A stretch of 64,000 nt of DNA, from assembly GCF_001898175.1 (NCBI RefSeq), contig NZ_MKTH01000002.1:1-64000 (forward strand). Direction: 5' to 3'. Numbering within the stretch: position 1 is the stretch's first letter; each line of letters begins with the position of its first letter. Position numbers and translations under genes: made by a program. The notes under the pieces are model-generated. The model was given only the letters and a program-made list of their open reading frames with translations, did no database searches and was not told where the DNA came from. Of this stretch, positions 1 to 10,420 are shown one piece after another. Origin of the DNA: Cellulomonas sp. 73-92 (lineage in GTDB: Bacteria; Actinomycetota; Actinomycetes; Actinomycetales; Cellulomonadaceae).

Positions 1-465
1 CAGAAGGGCATTCGCGTCTCACGACCCGCCCATGACCGCGACCTCATCAGCGGATCCGGGCTGAACGGCCACCGCGGGATCCGCCGGGCGAGGGCCGTGA
101 TCGGCCTGGCCGATGGTGGCGCGGAGTCGCCGGGTGAGACTGCCACTCGCTTCGTCGTCCTGCGAGCGGGGCTCCCGGTGCCGCAGACGCAGATCGAGGT
201 GACAACGAGGCTCGGCACCTTCTGGGCGGATCTCGGCTGGGAGGAGTGGCGGGTCCTCATCGAGTACGACGGGCGGCCGAAGTACCGGTCCGTCGACGAC
301 CTGATCCGCGAGAAGCGGAGGCACGACGCCCTGCTCGAGGCAGGTTGGCGGGTGCTGCGCGTCACGACGGAGGACCTGCGGTCGCCCGTCGCCCTCCTGG
401 CTCGAGTCGAGCGGATGCTCCCCGCCGGCGTGATCCGCACCCCGCGTACAGCCCTGCGCGCCTGA
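1..465 (+). CDS. DUF559-type (vsr/PDDEXK-like) protein, C-terminal part
   Basis: Partial gene. The frame is open to the left window edge, so the start lies outside. The visible 154 residues contain the pattern of actinobacterial DUF559 proteins: a segment reading ESPGETATRF, then GLPVPQTQIEV, an acidic/aromatic strand (LIEYDGRPKY), an arginine/lysine-rich helix and WRVLRVTTEDL. These match the core of a very-short-patch-repair or restriction-endonuclease-like fold (Asp in EYDG, then Lys and Arg). In this family the upstream part often resembles an AbiEi antitoxin-like winged helix, which cannot be checked here. The molecular role is unknown. Family assignment is fairly secure, function is not. 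Confidence 0.7.
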   Translation, partial: QKGIRVSRPAHDRDLISGSGLNGHRGIRRARAVIGLADGGAESPGETATRFVVLRAGLPVPQTQIEVTTRLGTFWADLGWEEWRVLIEYDGRPKYRSVDDLIREKRRHDALLEAGWRVLRVTTEDLRSPVALLARVERMLPAGVIRTPRTALRA

Positions 466-941
466 CCACCGGCCTAACGAGGCGCATCGACGCCCAGCTG
501 ACCACCGGGCGGACGAGACCCACCGGCGCGCAGCCACCCCGGCGTGCGCCACGCACTCCGGTTGGCCGTCGCCGGCACGCGGAGTACGGCACCCTCGGCC
601 TCCACCGGCCTAGCGCGTCGAGTTCGACCGCCGCCACGTGACAGGCATCGAGGTCGGTCTTCGCCGGCACGCCAGGGCCAGTGGGACCGGCATCCGCCAC
701 GGGTGCGGCGGCATGGCGGTCGATCGTGCCGGTCGACCGCGGCGACGGGAGGGACGGCGAGATCGACCACGGCCACGGGAGGGGCGGCTGGGTCGATAGG
801 CGCCGTCGACGTCGATGGCTGCAGCTATCGACGTGACGTGAAGCTACCGACGTCGCGTGGCCGCGGGGGGCGGGAGGGGCTTCGGAGGGGGCGGAGGGGC
901 GCCCCCGGGGGCGGGCCGGGCCGGCTGGAGCTCGTGCCGCG
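466..941. other. Intergenic region without a supported gene
   Basis: About 476 bases between the DUF559 stop and the hisF stop. I see no convincing coding region. The reading frames here are GC-rich shadows with no recognisable family. The first part has short imperfect direct repeats of the type CTGACCACCGG (around 462 and 498). The later part repeats CGACGTCG/CGACGTGACGT-like words around 800-860. No clear terminator with a T-tract is visible. Confidence 0.4.
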
Positions 942-1712
942 TCAGCGGACGGTGATGCCGGCCGCGCGCAGCGCGCGCTTGACCTCGTGCACCGTCAGCG
1001 TGCCGAAGTGGAACACGCTCGCCGCCAGCACCGCGTCGGCACCGGCCCGAGCCGCCTCGACGAAGTGCTGCGCCGTCCCGGCCCCGCCCGAGGCGATGAG
1101 CGGCACGTGGACCGCGGCCCGCACGTCCCCGATCATCTCCAGGTCGAACCCGTCCCGCGTGCCGTCGGCGTCCATCGAGTTGAGCAGCACCTCACCGGCA
1201 CCGAGGGCCACGGCGCGGCTCGCCCACGCCACCGCGTCGATGCCGGTGCCCCGCCGGCCGCCGTGCGTGGTCACCTCGTAGCCGGAGTCGGTGCGCACCT
1301 CGCCCGTCACGCGCCGGGCGTCCACCGACAGCACCAGCACCTGCGAGCCGAACCGGCGTGCGATCTCCGAGACGAGCTCGGGGCGCGCGATGGCCGCGGT
1401 GTTGACGCCCACCTTGTCGGCGCCGGCGCGCAGCAGCGCATCGACGTCCTCGACCGACCGCACACCGCCGCCGACGGTCAGCGGCACGAAGACCTGCTCG
1501 GCGGTGCGCCGCACCACGTCGTAGGTCGTCTCCCGCCCACCGGACGAGGCCGACACGTCGAGGAACGTCAGCTCGTCGGCGCCCTCCGCGTCGTAGCGCG
1601 CGGCCAGCTCGACCGGGTCACCGGCGTCCCGCAGGTTCTCGAAGTTCACGCCCTTGACGACGCGGCCGCCGTCCACGTCGAGGCACGGGATCACCCGCAG
1701 CGCGAGGCTCAT
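942..1712 (-). CDS. hisF: Imidazole glycerol phosphate synthase, cyclase subunit
   Basis: Encodes a 256-residue HisF, which with HisH converts PRFAR plus glutamine-derived ammonia to imidazole glycerol phosphate and AICAR in histidine biosynthesis; cytoplasmic. The (beta/alpha)8 barrel begins with [18 protein letters not shown] (Asp12 matches the conserved catalytic acid) and carries the second catalytic Asp in LSVDARR, plus the phosphate-binding GGG and ASGGAG loops. Length is the family norm. The ATG at 1712 overlaps the stop of the upstream FKBP gene by four bases (ATGA), so translation is probably coupled. Other his genes are not in the window, so hisF here trails the proteasome cluster. 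Confidence 0.97.
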   Translation of the reverse strand: MSLALRVIPCLDVDGGRVVKGVNFENLRDAGDPVELAARYDAEGADELTFLDVSASSGGRETTYDVVRRTAEQVFVPLTVGGGVRSVEDVDALLRAGADKVGVNTAAIARPELVSEIARRFGSQVLVLSVDARRVTGEVRTDSGYEVTTHGGRRGTGIDAVAWASRAVALGAGEVLLNSMDADGTRDGFDLEMIGDVRAAVHVPLIASGGAGTAQHFVEAARAGADAVLAASVFHFGTLTVHEVKRALRAAGITVR

Positions 1713-2584
1713 CGGGAGACCCCCTCGGGCTCGGAGGCCAGGATGTCGACGACGAACACCAGCGTCTGCCCCGCCAGCGCCTCGCTCTGGGTGGCGCCGA
1801 GGTCGTACGTCGGCGGCACGACGAGCAGCACCTGGGACCCCGTCGTCTGCTCGGCCAGGCCGTCGGCGAACGCCGGCACGTCGGACAGCGCGAAGCTCGA
1901 CGGCTGCCCGCGGTCCCAGGTCGAGTCCACCGCCTCGCCCGTGGTCCACGAGAAGCCGGCGTACTGCACCGTGACCACGTCCGTCTTCTCCACCTGCCGC
2001 CCGGTCCCGCGCTGCAGGGGCTGGATCACCAGGGTGCTCGGCGCGGCAGTGCCCGTCGGCGTGATCGTCGGGGCACCGTCGGCCGCGAGCGTCACCCCCG
2101 GCAGGCCGGGTTGCGGCGGCACGGCCGTCCCGTCGGCCTTGGTCGGCAGCACGTCGACGACGGTGACCGCCGGGAACGCCTGCTTCGGGTCGTCGCCCGC
2201 CGGCGTCACCTGCAGCAGACGCGCCCCCACGCGCTGGCCCTTGAGGGTCCGGTAGAGGTCTGCGCCGAGGTCGCTCTCGCTGAGCACCTGCGGGATCGGG
2301 GACGTCGAGTAGTTCTCCGAGACGAGGGTCGCCGTCCGGCCGTCCTCGACCCAGTAGCGCAGCAGCACCGGCCCCCCGTCGACGAGCGCGGGGCCCGTCC
2401 CCGACCAGATCGTCCGTCGGTAGGCGTGATCGACGGTCAGCGGCGCGACATACGTCACGGTCGGCGTGCCGCCCGCGTCACCGGAGACGGTGACGTCGGG
2501 GTCACCGGGGGTCGCGGCCTGCGAGCACGCGGCGAGGAGTCCGACGGCGAGCGCGAGCAGCAGCGCGATGGCACGTCGACGCAC
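1709..2584 (-). CDS. FKBP-type peptidyl-prolyl isomerase lipoprotein
   Basis: Secreted lipoprotein of 291 residues, probably assisting folding of exported proteins. It opens with basic residues, a hydrophobic segment and a lipobox LLAAC (Cys20), so it should be lipid-anchored on the outer face of the membrane. The C-terminal half is a recognisable FKBP domain ([20 protein letters not shown], later [12 protein letters not shown]). The middle part looks like a second, degenerate FKBP-like domain. The GTG start at 2584 was chosen because AGGAGG sits six bases upstream; longer frames run into the pafA end and lack this. It lies downstream of pafA in the proteasome cluster and overlaps hisF. Isomerase activity is inferred from the domain only. 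Confidence 0.9.
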   Translation of the reverse strand: MRRRAIALLLALAVGLLAACSQAATPGDPDVTVSGDAGGTPTVTYVAPLTVDHAYRRTIWSGTGPALVDGGPVLLRYWVEDGRTATLVSENYSTSPIPQVLSESDLGADLYRTLKGQRVGARLLQVTPAGDDPKQAFPAVTVVDVLPTKADGTAVPPQPGLPGVTLAADGAPTITPTGTAAPSTLVIQPLQRGTGRQVEKTDVVTVQYAGFSWTTGEAVDSTWDRGQPSSFALSDVPAFADGLAEQTTGSQVLLVVPPTYDLGATQSEALAGQTLVFVVDILASEPEGVSR

Positions 2585-2648
2585 CGTTCCCCTCCTCGTC
2601 GTTCGACCGTCCCGGCGGGCGCCCACTGTACCGACCGCCGCTGGAGGC

Positions 2649-4010
2649 CTACATCGACTCGATGAGCCGGTCCACCCGCTCGTCGACGGCACGGAACGGG
2701 TCCTTGCACAGGACCGTGCGCTGGGCCTGGTCGTTCAGCTTGAGGTGCACCCAGTCGACCGTGTAGTCGCGGCGGGCCTCCTGGGCGGCGCGCACGAACT
2801 CTCCACGCAACCGCGCCCTCGTCGTCTGCGGCGGCCTGCTGGTCGCCTCGAACACGTCGAGGTCGGAGGTGACCCGCTCGACGAGCCCCCGGGCCGCGAG
2901 GAGGTTGTAGAGACCCTCCGTCCGCGAGATGTCGTGGTACGCCAGGTCGAGCCGCTGGATGCGCACGTCCGCCAGGTCGAGCCCGTGCTTGGCGCGGTAG
3001 CGCTCGATCATGCGGAACTTGATCGCCCAGTCCAGCTCCCGGTCGACGAGCGACAGGTCGCCGGTGCGCAACGCCCGCAGCGCCCGCTCCCACAGGTCGA
3101 GCACCGCCTTGACCTCGGGGCTCGGCCCCATCTCGCTGCCGACGAAGTCGGAGACGCGCGCCAGGTACTCCTCCTGGATGTCGATCGCGGTCACGGTGCG
3201 GCCGTTGGCGAGCGTGACGGGGTGACGGCCGGTCATGTCGTGGCTGATCTCGCGGATCGCCCGGATCGGGTTCTCCAGCGTGAGGTCGCGCACGGGCGCG
3301 CCGGCCTCGACGAGCCGCAGCAGCAGGTCGGTCGAGGCGACCTTGAGCATGGTCGTCGGCTCGGCCATCGAGGAGTCGCCGACGATGACGTGCAGCCGGC
3401 GGTACAGCTCCGCGTCGGCGTGCGGCTCGTCGCGCGTGTTGATGATCGGACGGGACCGGGTGGTGGCCGACGAGACGGCCTCCCAGATGTGGTCCGCCCG
3501 CTGCGACAGGCAGTACACCGCGCCCCGCGGCGTGACGAGCACCTTGCCGGCGCCGGTCATCACCTGCCGCGTGATGAGGAAGGGCACCAGCACGTCGGAC
3601 ACCTTGCCGAAGTCGCCCTGCCGGCGGACCAGGTAGTTCTCGTGGCAGCCGTAGGAGTTGCCCGCGGAGTCGGTGTTGTTCTTGAAGAGGTGGATCTGCC
3701 CGGGCAGCCCCTCGTGCTCGAGCCGCTGCTGGGCGTCGACGACGAGCCCCTCGAGGACCCGCTCCCCCGCGCGGTCGTGCGTCACCAGCTGGCGCCAGTC
3801 GTCGCACTCGGCGGTCGCGTACTCCGGGTGCGACCCGACGTCGAGGTACAGGCGGGAGCCGTTGCGCAGGAAGACGTTCGACGAGCGTCCCCACGCGACG
3901 ACCTTCCGGAAGAGGTAGCGGGCGACCTCGTCGGCGGACAGCCCGCGGCCGTCGACGGCGGCGCAGGTCACGCCGTACTCGGTCTCCAACCCGAAGATGC
4001 GTCGGTCCAT
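2649..4010 (-). CDS. pafA: Pup--protein ligase
   Basis: PafA (453 residues) is the single Pup ligase: it activates the C-terminal glutamate of Pup with ATP and joins it to lysines of target proteins, marking them for the proteasome. The N-terminus reads [12 protein letters not shown], the Glu/Tyr nucleotide-Mg site typical of the Dop/PafA (glutamine-synthetase-like) fold, and [13 protein letters not shown] carries the conserved aspartate proposed as base. TRDEPHAD and FKNNTDS motifs are also present. Length is the family norm. It follows prcA by only 17 bases and is part of the pup-proteasome operon. The paralogue Dop lies three genes upstream, and the presence of a separate Dop with its own signature helps assign this one as ligase. 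Confidence 0.98.
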   Translation of the reverse strand: MDRRIFGLETEYGVTCAAVDGRGLSADEVARYLFRKVVAWGRSSNVFLRNGSRLYLDVGSHPEYATAECDDWRQLVTHDRAGERVLEGLVVDAQQRLEHEGLPGQIHLFKNNTDSAGNSYGCHENYLVRRQGDFGKVSDVLVPFLITRQVMTGAGKVLVTPRGAVYCLSQRADHIWEAVSSATTRSRPIINTRDEPHADAELYRRLHVIVGDSSMAEPTTMLKVASTDLLLRLVEAGAPVRDLTLENPIRAIREISHDMTGRHPVTLANGRTVTAIDIQEEYLARVSDFVGSEMGPSPEVKAVLDLWERALRALRTGDLSLVDRELDWAIKFRMIERYRAKHGLDLADVRIQRLDLAYHDISRTEGLYNLLAARGLVERVTSDLDVFEATSRPPQTTRARLRGEFVRAAQEARRDYTVDWVHLKLNDQAQRTVLCKDPFRAVDERVDRLIESM

Positions 4011-4027
4011 CGCCGTGCCTCCCTCCG

Positions 4028-4795
4028 TCACGGTGCCGGCGTGGCGTCGCCGGGCTCGTCGGCCACACCGGACCGCTCGGCGGCGTGCGCGCCGCCCTTC
4101 CCGGGCATGAGGCCCTCCAGCGCCGGGCCGGTCAACCGGCGGAAGGCCCGCCGCGGCCGGGTGCGGTCCAGCACGCCGACCTCGAGCCCGGTCGCCTCCA
4201 GGGTGCGCGGCTTGCCGCCGTCGTCGGTCGCCGTGCCGAGCACGCGGACGGCCAGCGCCAGAGCGTCGCGCAGCGTCATGCCGGCATGCCAGCCGTCCCC
4301 GAGCACGGACGCGAGGCGCTCGGCCTGCCCGCCCATGACGACCCAGCCGTGCTCGTCGGCCACGGAACCGTCGTAGGACAACCGGTAGATCTGGTCGGTC
4401 GCCGGCTCGCTGCCCACCTCGACGACCACCAGCTCGACCTCGAGCGGCTTCGACTCCGTGGTGAACACCGTGCCGAGCGTCTGGGCGTAGGCGTTGGCCA
4501 GGCCGCGGGCCGTGACGTCCACCCGGTCGTACGAGTAGCCGCGCAGGTCGGCGTAGCGGACGCCGGCGACCCGCAGGTTCTCGAACTCGTTGTACTTGCC
4601 CACCGCGGCGAACGCGATGCGGTCGTAGATCTCCGAGACCTTGTGGAGCGCCCGCGACGGGTTCTCCGTCGCGAAGAGCACGCCCTCGTCGTACTGCAGC
4701 ACGACGACCGAGCGCCCGCGGCTGATGCCCTTGCGCGCGTAGTCGGCCCGGTCCTTCATCAGCTGCTCGGGCGAGACGTAGAACGGCATGCTCAT
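4028..4795 (-). CDS. prcA: Proteasome alpha subunit
   Basis: Alpha-type 20S proteasome subunit of about 255 residues, forming the outer gating rings that receive substrates from the ARC/Mpa ring. It begins [21 protein letters not shown], the usual actinobacterial gate and first helix, followed by [21 protein letters not shown] and [20 protein letters not shown]. There is no N-terminal catalytic threonine, as expected for alpha. The acidic/alanine-rich C-terminal tail is poorly conserved. Two in-frame ATGs (4795, 4789) are two codons apart and cannot be separated; the ribosome-binding site is weak. It sits between prcB (52 bases upstream) and pafA. Confidence 0.97.
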   Translation of the reverse strand: MSMPFYVSPEQLMKDRADYARKGISRGRSVVVLQYDEGVLFATENPSRALHKVSEIYDRIAFAAVGKYNEFENLRVAGVRYADLRGYSYDRVDVTARGLANAYAQTLGTVFTTESKPLEVELVVVEVGSEPATDQIYRLSYDGSVADEHGWVVMGGQAERLASVLGDGWHAGMTLRDALALAVRVLGTATDDGGKPRTLEATGLEVGVLDRTRPRRAFRRLTGPALEGLMPGKGGAHAAERSGVADEPGDATPAP

Positions 4796-4847
4796 CTCGG
4801 GGCCCCCGCGGAATCGTGAGCGCGGCGAACAACTGCGTGGGGTGAGG

Positions 4848-5693
4848 TCATCGGGGATCGCCTCCCCGGGCCGCCCGACGAGCCGCGAGCACGCCGTCGG
4901 TCGCCGCCGCCAGGTCGCCGTCGGGCACGCGCCGGTAGCCGCCCGCGCCCACGGTGGCCACCACCGGGTAGATCGCACGCTCGGCGTCGGGGCCGCCGGT
5001 CGCCGAGTCGTCGTCCGCCGCGTCCATGAGGGCCTCGACGGCGACGGCGACGGCCCCCACCTCGTCGAGCCCGGGCCGCCAGCGCTTCTTGAGGGAGCCG
5101 CGCGCGAACACCGAGCCCGACCCGACCGCATGGTGGTCGTGCTCCTCGTAGCGACCGCCCGTGACGTCGTACGAGAAGATCCGGCCCGTGGCCCTGTCCA
5201 GGTCGTAGCCGCCGAAGAGAGGCACCACCGCAAGGCCCTGCAGCGCAAGCCCGAGCTGGCTGCGGATGATCGTGGCCAGCCGGTTCGCCTTGCCGTCCAG
5301 CGACAGGAGCGAGCCCTCGATCTTCTCGTAGTGCTCCAGCTCGAGCTGGAACAGCCGGACGAGCTCGACGGCGAGGCCCGCCGTGCCCGCGATGCCGACC
5401 GCGGAGTACTCGTCCGCGGGGAACACCTTCTCGATGCTCCGGCTGGCGATCATCGAGCCCATCGTGGCGCGACGGTCGCCGGCCATGACGACCCCGCCCT
5501 CGTAGACCAGGGCGACGATCGTCGTCCCGTGCGGCGCGGACAGCTCGGCCGCCCACGAGCCCGCTGGCAGCGCCCGGTTGCCCGGCAGCAGCTCAGGGGC
5601 GTAGGAGGAGAGGAAGTCGACGAACGATGCGGTCCCCGGCGTCGTGAACGCGTCCGGCAGCCGCCCGGAGGGGTTGGCGTCGGTACGGCTCAT
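4848..5693 (-). CDS. prcB: Proteasome beta subunit with propeptide
   Basis: Beta-type proteasome subunit (281 residues) that supplies proteolytic activity. The motif [10 protein letters not shown] shows the autocatalytic processing site: cleavage before Thr57 would expose the N-terminal nucleophile and remove a 56-residue propeptide, which in this family guides assembly. Downstream are the [12 protein letters not shown] segment with the conserved Asp and a lysine-containing SRSIEKVF segment. The start lies six bases after the pup stop, so pup and prcB are tightly coupled. Partner of the alpha subunit encoded next. Confidence 0.97.
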   Translation of the reverse strand: MSRTDANPSGRLPDAFTTPGTASFVDFLSSYAPELLPGNRALPAGSWAAELSAPHGTTIVALVYEGGVVMAGDRRATMGSMIASRSIEKVFPADEYSAVGIAGTAGLAVELVRLFQLELEHYEKIEGSLLSLDGKANRLATIIRSQLGLALQGLAVVPLFGGYDLDRATGRIFSYDVTGGRYEEHDHHAVGSGSVFARGSLKKRWRPGLDEVGAVAVAVEALMDAADDDSATGGPDAERAIYPVVATVGAGGYRRVPDGDLAAATDGVLAARRAARGGDPR

Positions 5694-5699
5694 CTGGGC

Positions 5700-5885
5700 T
5701 CACTGACCGCCCTTCTGGACGAACCCGCGCACGAACTGCTCCGCGTTCTGCTCCAGCACGTCGTCGATCTCCTCCAGGAGGGCGTCGACCTCGGTGTCGC
5801 GGCTCTGGGCGGCGGGGGCGACGGGTTCCGGCTCGTCCCCCGGCTCGTCGTCGCGGTGCGGCTGGACGTACTCGTTGCCGGCCAT
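5700..5885 (-). CDS. pup: Prokaryotic ubiquitin-like protein Pup
   Basis: A 61-residue acidic, low-complexity protein with the Pup signature: charged disordered first half, coiled region LLEEIDDVLEQNAEQFV, and C-terminus GFVQKGGQ. The terminal residue is Gln, so it must be deamidated to Glu by Dop before PafA can attach it to lysines. The central helix is the part that ARC recognises in known systems. It is encoded between dop and prcB, the usual gene order. ATG at 5885. Confidence 0.98.
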   Translation of the reverse strand: MAGNEYVQPHRDDEPGDEPEPVAPAAQSRDTEVDALLEEIDDVLEQNAEQFVRGFVQKGGQ

Positions 5886-5958
5886 GTCGAACTCCCGTCG
5901 ATCGCTCCTGATCCCACACTAGGCCCTCGTCCCGACAGAACGCGGTGGCCGGCCGGTG

Positions 5959-7560
5959 TCAGCCTTCGAGGGCCTTGAGCAGGGTCGTCGCGTCCGGGCT
6001 GGCGTCCAGCAGGGCGCCGACGTGGGCGCGCGTGCCGCGGGACGGGTCGCGCATCGGGACGCGCTGCAGGGAGTGGGCGCCGGGGACGTCGAAAACCACG
6101 GAGTCCCAGCTGGCCGCCGACACCTCGCTCGGGTACCGGCGCACCGCCTCGCCGCGGAAGAACGCCCGCGTGTCGTCGGGCGGCTCCTTCACCGCGGCGG
6201 CCACCGCCTCGTCGTCCACGAGCCTCTCGACGGCGCCCGCCGCCTCCAGCCGGAAGTACAGCCCACGCTCCGGGCGCACGTCGGACCACTGCAGGTCCAC
6301 GGCCGCCAGCCGCGGGTGGTCCCACGCCAGGTGGTCGCGGCGGCGCATGCCCTCCAGGAGGCGCAGCTTGGCGAGCCACTCGACCTCGCGGGCGCACGAC
6401 GACGGGTCGTCGGCCAGCCGCCTGAGCAGCGAGTCCCAGCGGGCGAGGACGTCCGCCGTCTGCTCGTCGGGCGCCACGCCACCCAGCGCCGCCCTGACCG
6501 TGTCGAGGTACGTGCGCTGCACCTCGATCGCGGTGAGCTGCCGGCCGTCCGCCAGGTCCAGCGGCTTCCCGAGCGTCAGGTCGTGGCTGACCTGGTGCAC
6601 GGCGTCGACGGGGTCCGCGAGCCGCAGCCCGTCGATCGCCGCCAGCGCCGCCCGCGTCGCCGCGTCCTGCTGCGCCCGCTCGAGCAGCCACAGGACGAGG
6701 GAGGTGGTGCCCATCCGCAGGTACGTGGCGGTCTCGAGCATGGTCGCGTCGCCGATGATGACGTGCAGCCGGCGCCAGCGCGCCGGGTCCGCGTGCGGCT
6801 CGTCGCGCGTGTTGACGATCGGCCGGCGCAGCGTCGTCTCGAGGCCGACCTCCGCCTCGATGTAGTCGGCGCGCTGCGAGATCTGGAAGCCCGCCTCCTC
6901 GCCGTGCTGGCCGAGGCCCACCCGACCGGCCCCGGTGAAGACCTGGCGCGTGACGAGGAACGGCATGATCCGGGAGGCCAGCTCGACGAACGGGACGGCC
7001 CGGTCGACGAGGTAGTTCTCGTGCGTCCCGTACGTGGCGCCCTTGCCGTCGACGTTGTTCTTGTACAGCGCGACGTCCGGCAGAGCCTGCGTGCTCGCCA
7101 GGGCGCGGACCGACTGGAGCATCACGAGCTGGCCCGCGCGGTCCCACCGCACCACGTCGAGGGGGTTGGTCACCTCCGGGCTGGAGTACTCGGGGTGGGC
7201 GTGGTCGACGTACAGGCGCGCCCCGTTCGTCAGTACGACGTTCGCCGCCCCGGGGTCCTCGTACTCCTCCACGGTGGCGCGCGGCAGCAGCTGCGTGCCG
7301 TCGCCCGAGGGCGCCGGCCGGAGCGGGTCGTCCGTCAGCAGCGACGGGTGCGCGGAGGCCCGCTGCAGGTGGAAGCCGCGCGCGTCCTTGAGCGGGTCCT
7401 CGTCGTCGTAGTCCCACCGCGCCCTGGCGCGGGCCCCCTCCCGCGCCGCCGCGTGGACGGCGACGACGTGGGACGAGAGCAGCATCGGGTTGGCGAGCGG
7501 GCGGCCCGGCTGGAGCACGCCGTACTCGGTCTCGATGCCCATGATCCGGCGGACGGTCAC
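5959..7560 (-). CDS. dop: Depupylase/Pup deamidase
   Basis: Dop (about 533 residues) deamidates the terminal Gln of Pup and also removes Pup from substrates. It shares the GS-like fold of PafA: VRRIMGIETEYGVLQPG at the N-terminus and LYVDHAHPEYSSPE with the catalytic aspartate. The region of roughly 40 residues after the first strand (WDYDDEDPLKDARGFHLQ and following) fits the Dop-specific loop, absent from PafA. Two GTG starts are possible, 7560 and 7569. I prefer 7560 because AGGG/GGAG lies just upstream and the 7569 codon falls within it. It starts about 20 bases after the ARC stop and is followed by pup. Confidence 0.96.
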   Translation of the reverse strand: MTVRRIMGIETEYGVLQPGRPLANPMLLSSHVVAVHAAAREGARARARWDYDDEDPLKDARGFHLQRASAHPSLLTDDPLRPAPSGDGTQLLPRATVEEYEDPGAANVVLTNGARLYVDHAHPEYSSPEVTNPLDVVRWDRAGQLVMLQSVRALASTQALPDVALYKNNVDGKGATYGTHENYLVDRAVPFVELASRIMPFLVTRQVFTGAGRVGLGQHGEEAGFQISQRADYIEAEVGLETTLRRPIVNTRDEPHADPARWRRLHVIIGDATMLETATYLRMGTTSLVLWLLERAQQDAATRAALAAIDGLRLADPVDAVHQVSHDLTLGKPLDLADGRQLTAIEVQRTYLDTVRAALGGVAPDEQTADVLARWDSLLRRLADDPSSCAREVEWLAKLRLLEGMRRRDHLAWDHPRLAAVDLQWSDVRPERGLYFRLEAAGAVERLVDDEAVAAAVKEPPDDTRAFFRGEAVRRYPSEVSAASWDSVVFDVPGAHSLQRVPMRDPSRGTRAHVGALLDASPDATTLLKALEG

Positions 7561-7579
7561 GGGCTCCACCCTAGGGCGG

Positions 7580-9217
7580 CTACAGGTACTGCCCCGTGCT
7601 CGTCACCGTCTCGATGGTGCGAGAAGTGTCGACCCCCTTCTTGCCCTGGACGATCGTGCGGATGAAGACGATGCGCTCGCCCTTCTTCCCGCTGATGCGC
7701 GCCCAGTCGTCGGGGTTGGTCGTGTTCGGCAGGTCCTCGTTCTCGCGGAACTCCTCGACGCACGCCGTCAGCAGGTGGTCCACGCGGATGCCCCGCTGCC
7801 CGCTGCCGAGGAAGTCCTTGATCGCGGACTTCTTCGCGCGGTCGACGATGTTCTGGATCATCGCCCCGGAGTTGAAGTCCTTGAAGTAGAGCACCTCCTT
7901 GTCACCGGACGCATAGGTCACCTCGAGGAACCGGTTCTCCTCGCTCTCGGTGTACATCCGCTCCACGGTGCGGGTGATCATCGCCTCGACGGCGTCGGCC
8001 GGCGAGCCGCCGTGCTCGGCCAGGTCGTCGGCGTGGATCGGCAGGTCGGCGGTGAGGTACTTGCCGAAGATCTCCTTGGCGCCCTCGGCGTCCGGCCGCT
8101 CGATCTTGATCTTCACGTCGAGGCGTCCCGGCCGCAGGATCGCCGGGTCGATCATGTCCTCGCGGTTCGAGGCACCGATGACGATGACGTTCTCCAGGCG
8201 CTCGACGCCGTCGATCTCGGAGAGCAGCTGCGGCACGATCGTCGTCTCCACGTCGGAGGAGACGCCCGTGCCGCGGGTGCGGAACAGCGACTCCATCTCG
8301 TCGAAGAAGACGACGACCGGGTGCCCCTGCGAGGCCTTCTCCCGCGCCCGGGCGAAGATCAGGCGGATGTGCCGCTCCGTCTCGCCGACGTACTTGTTGA
8401 GGAGCTCGGGGCCCTTGACGTTGAGGAAGTACGAGCGCGCCTCGGCGTCGGGACGGCCGGCGGCCGCCGTGGACGCGAGCGAGTGGGCGACCGCCTTGGC
8501 GATGAGCGTCTTGCCGCATCCCGGCGGGCCGTACAGCAGCACGCCCTTCGGCGGCTTCAGCCCGTGCTCGCGGAACAGCTCGGGGTGCATGAACGGCAGC
8601 TCGACCGCGTCGCGGATCGCCTCGATCTGCGGCCCGAGGCCGCCGATGTCCTCGTAGTCGATGTCCGGGACCTCTTCGAGGACGAGTTCCTCGACCTCGG
8701 CGCGCGGGATGACCTCGAACACGAAACCGCTGCGCGAGTCGATGGTCAGGGCGTCGCCGATGCGCACGCCCGAGGCCGTCACCTGGCCGGCGAAGCGCAC
8801 CACACGCTCCTCGTCGCCGCGCCCGACGACGAGCGCCCGGTCGTCCCCGATCATCTCCTTGACCGTCACGAGCTCGCCCACGCGCTCGTAGCCGCCGGCC
8901 TCGACGACCGTCAGCGCCTCGTTGAGCATGACCTCCTGGCCGGGGGCCAGCCGGGAGAGGTCGAGGGACGGGCTGGCCGCGACGTGCATCTTGCGGCCCG
9001 CCGACATGATGTCGACGGTCCCGTCGTCGCGCGCGCCCAGGAAGACCGCGTACGTCCCCGGCGGCTTGGCCAGCTCGTCGACCTGCCGCTTGAGCTCGAC
9101 GATCTGCTCACGCGCCGCGACGAGGGCCTCGGTCAGCCGCTCGTTCTTGGCGGCCAGCACCGACAGCTCGCGGTGCAGGTCGCGACCGGCACCCGCCGGT
9201 GTCGCCGAATCCGTCAT
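7580..9217 (-). CDS. arc: Proteasome-associated AAA ATPase ARC/Mpa
   Basis: Ring-forming unfoldase (545 residues) that binds pupylated proteins and threads them into the proteasome. Order of parts: N-terminal coiled coil (about 14-50) that binds Pup, OB-fold interdomain (about 52-170), AAA module with Walker A GPPGCGKT at 230-237 and Walker B VVVFFDE ending at Asp306-Glu307, and C-terminal GQYL, the tyrosine-containing tail that opens the proteasome gate. The ATG at 9217 has an AAGGAGG ribosome-binding site seven bases upstream, which decides the start over longer frames. It heads the proteasome gene run, with an intergenic gap of about 140 bases behind trmI that probably holds its promoter. 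Confidence 0.97.
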   Translation of the reverse strand: MTDSATPAGAGRDLHRELSVLAAKNERLTEALVAAREQIVELKRQVDELAKPPGTYAVFLGARDDGTVDIMSAGRKMHVAASPSLDLSRLAPGQEVMLNEALTVVEAGGYERVGELVTVKEMIGDDRALVVGRGDEERVVRFAGQVTASGVRIGDALTIDSRSGFVFEVIPRAEVEELVLEEVPDIDYEDIGGLGPQIEAIRDAVELPFMHPELFREHGLKPPKGVLLYGPPGCGKTLIAKAVAHSLASTAAAGRPDAEARSYFLNVKGPELLNKYVGETERHIRLIFARAREKASQGHPVVVFFDEMESLFRTRGTGVSSDVETTIVPQLLSEIDGVERLENVIVIGASNREDMIDPAILRPGRLDVKIKIERPDAEGAKEIFGKYLTADLPIHADDLAEHGGSPADAVEAMITRTVERMYTESEENRFLEVTYASGDKEVLYFKDFNSGAMIQNIVDRAKKSAIKDFLGSGQRGIRVDHLLTACVEEFRENEDLPNTTNPDDWARISGKKGERIVFIRTIVQGKKGVDTSRTIETVTSTGQYL

Positions 9218-9330
9218 CCCGGCCTCCTTCGCACGTGTGCCGCACGCCGGTGTGCCTGCTCTTCTCGACACACTAACCACGCGGGGAGACAGAACTCACG
9301 CCGTGACACGGACGAAACCTCGCGTCCCAC

Positions 9331-9354
9331 GATCCGGACGACGTCGACCGGATC
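9331..9354 (-). terminator. Possible hairpin terminator after trmI
   Basis: Inverted repeat with 7-base arms (GATCCGG / CCGGATC) and a 10-base loop, starting five bases beyond the trmI stop codon. No T-run follows, as is common in GC-rich genomes. It may separate trmI from the ARC transcription unit. Confidence 0.4.
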
Positions 9355-9358
9355 GCGA

Positions 9359-10420
9359 TCAGCCCTCGGGCGGCCGCCCGACGGCGCGGCGCGCCCGGCG
9401 GATCTTCTTGGGCGACACGGGCGCATCGCCGAAGTCCTCCTCGGTCCAGACGGCGTCGTCCTCGGTCGCCGACGGCACCGGGTACGCCCCCGGCGCCGGG
9501 CGGCGCTTGCGGACCGGCGGCTCGACGCCGTCGGCCAGGCGCCGCGTGGTGAGCAGGAAGCCGGTGTGACCGACCATCCGGTGGTCGGGCCGGACCGCGA
9601 GCCCCTCGAGGTGCCATGTCCGCACCATCGACTCCCAGGCGGTCGGCTCCGTGAACCGGCCCTCGTCGCGCACCGCCTCCGCGAGCCGCGACAGCTGGGT
9701 CGCCGTCGCGACGTAGCAGCACAGCACCCCGCCCGGCGCCAGCGCGTCGGCCGCCACCGCGAGGTTCTCCCACGGCGCGAGCATGTCGAGCACCACGCGG
9801 TCGACCGTGCCAGGCTCCGCGATGCCCGGCAGGGCGTCGGCGAGGTCACCCACCGTGAGCCGCCACGCCGGGTGAGGCGCGCCGAAGTAGCCCTCGACGT
9901 TGCCCTGCGCCACCGCCGCGAAGTCCGCGCGCCGCTCGACGGAGTGCACCAGCCCGTGATCGCCCACGGCGCGCAGCAGGTACGTCGTCAGCGCGCCGGA
10001 GCCGACGCCGGCCTCCACGACGCGCGCGCCCGGGAAGACGTCCGCCATGGTGACGACCTGCGCGGCGTCCTTCGGGTAGACGACCGCCGCGCCGCGCGGC
10101 ATCGACACGACGTAGTCCGACAGCAGCGGCCGCAGCGCCAGGTACTCGACCCCGTAGGTCGTGCGCACGACGGTCCCCTCGGGGCGCCCGACGAGGTCGG
10201 CGTGCGGCACGAAGCCCTTGTGGGTGTGGAAGGCGCCGCCCTCCTCGAGGGTGATCGTGAAGGGGTGGCCCTTGGTGTCGGTCAGCTGCACGCGGTCGCC
10301 GAGGCGGAAGGGGCCGCGGCGGCCGGCCGCACCGGTCGGCTCGCCGGTCTCGTCGCGCAAGCGGGGATCGTGGGCGTCGTCGGGCACGGTGGGCTCGCTC
10401 GTCTCGTCGGTCGTCGTCAC
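9359..10420 (-). CDS. trmI: tRNA (adenine-58-N1)-methyltransferase TrmI
   Basis: 353-residue SAM-dependent enzyme that makes m1A58 in the T-loop of tRNAs. An N-terminal beta-rich domain (FRLGDRVQLTDTKGHPFTIT) is followed by a Rossmann methyltransferase with SAM-binding loop VVEAGVGSGALTTYLLRAVG and the motif VVLDMLAPWENL. GTG at 10420 overlaps the stop of the site-2 protease gene by four bases (GTGA), which fixes the start and implies coupling. This trmI-arc-dop neighbourhood is typical of actinobacterial proteasome loci. The Lys/Arg-rich C-terminal tail is variable. Confidence 0.95.
   Translation of the reverse strand: MTTTDETSEPTVPDDAHDPRLRDETGEPTGAAGRRGPFRLGDRVQLTDTKGHPFTITLEEGGAFHTHKGFVPHADLVGRPEGTVVRTTYGVEYLALRPLLSDYVVSMPRGAAVVYPKDAAQVVTMADVFPGARVVEAGVGSGALTTYLLRAVGDHGLVHSVERRADFAAVAQGNVEGYFGAPHPAWRLTVGDLADALPGIAEPGTVDRVVLDMLAPWENLAVAADALAPGGVLCCYVATATQLSRLAEAVRDEGRFTEPTAWESMVRTWHLEGLAVRPDHRMVGHTGFLLTTRRLADGVEPPVRKRRPAPGAYPVPSATEDDAVWTEEDFGDAPVSPKKIRRARRAVGRPPEG

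Noticed and set aside
544-1281. 245-codon frame at 544-1281.
   Set aside because: Arg/Ala-rich translation overlapping hisF on the other strand; no family signal.
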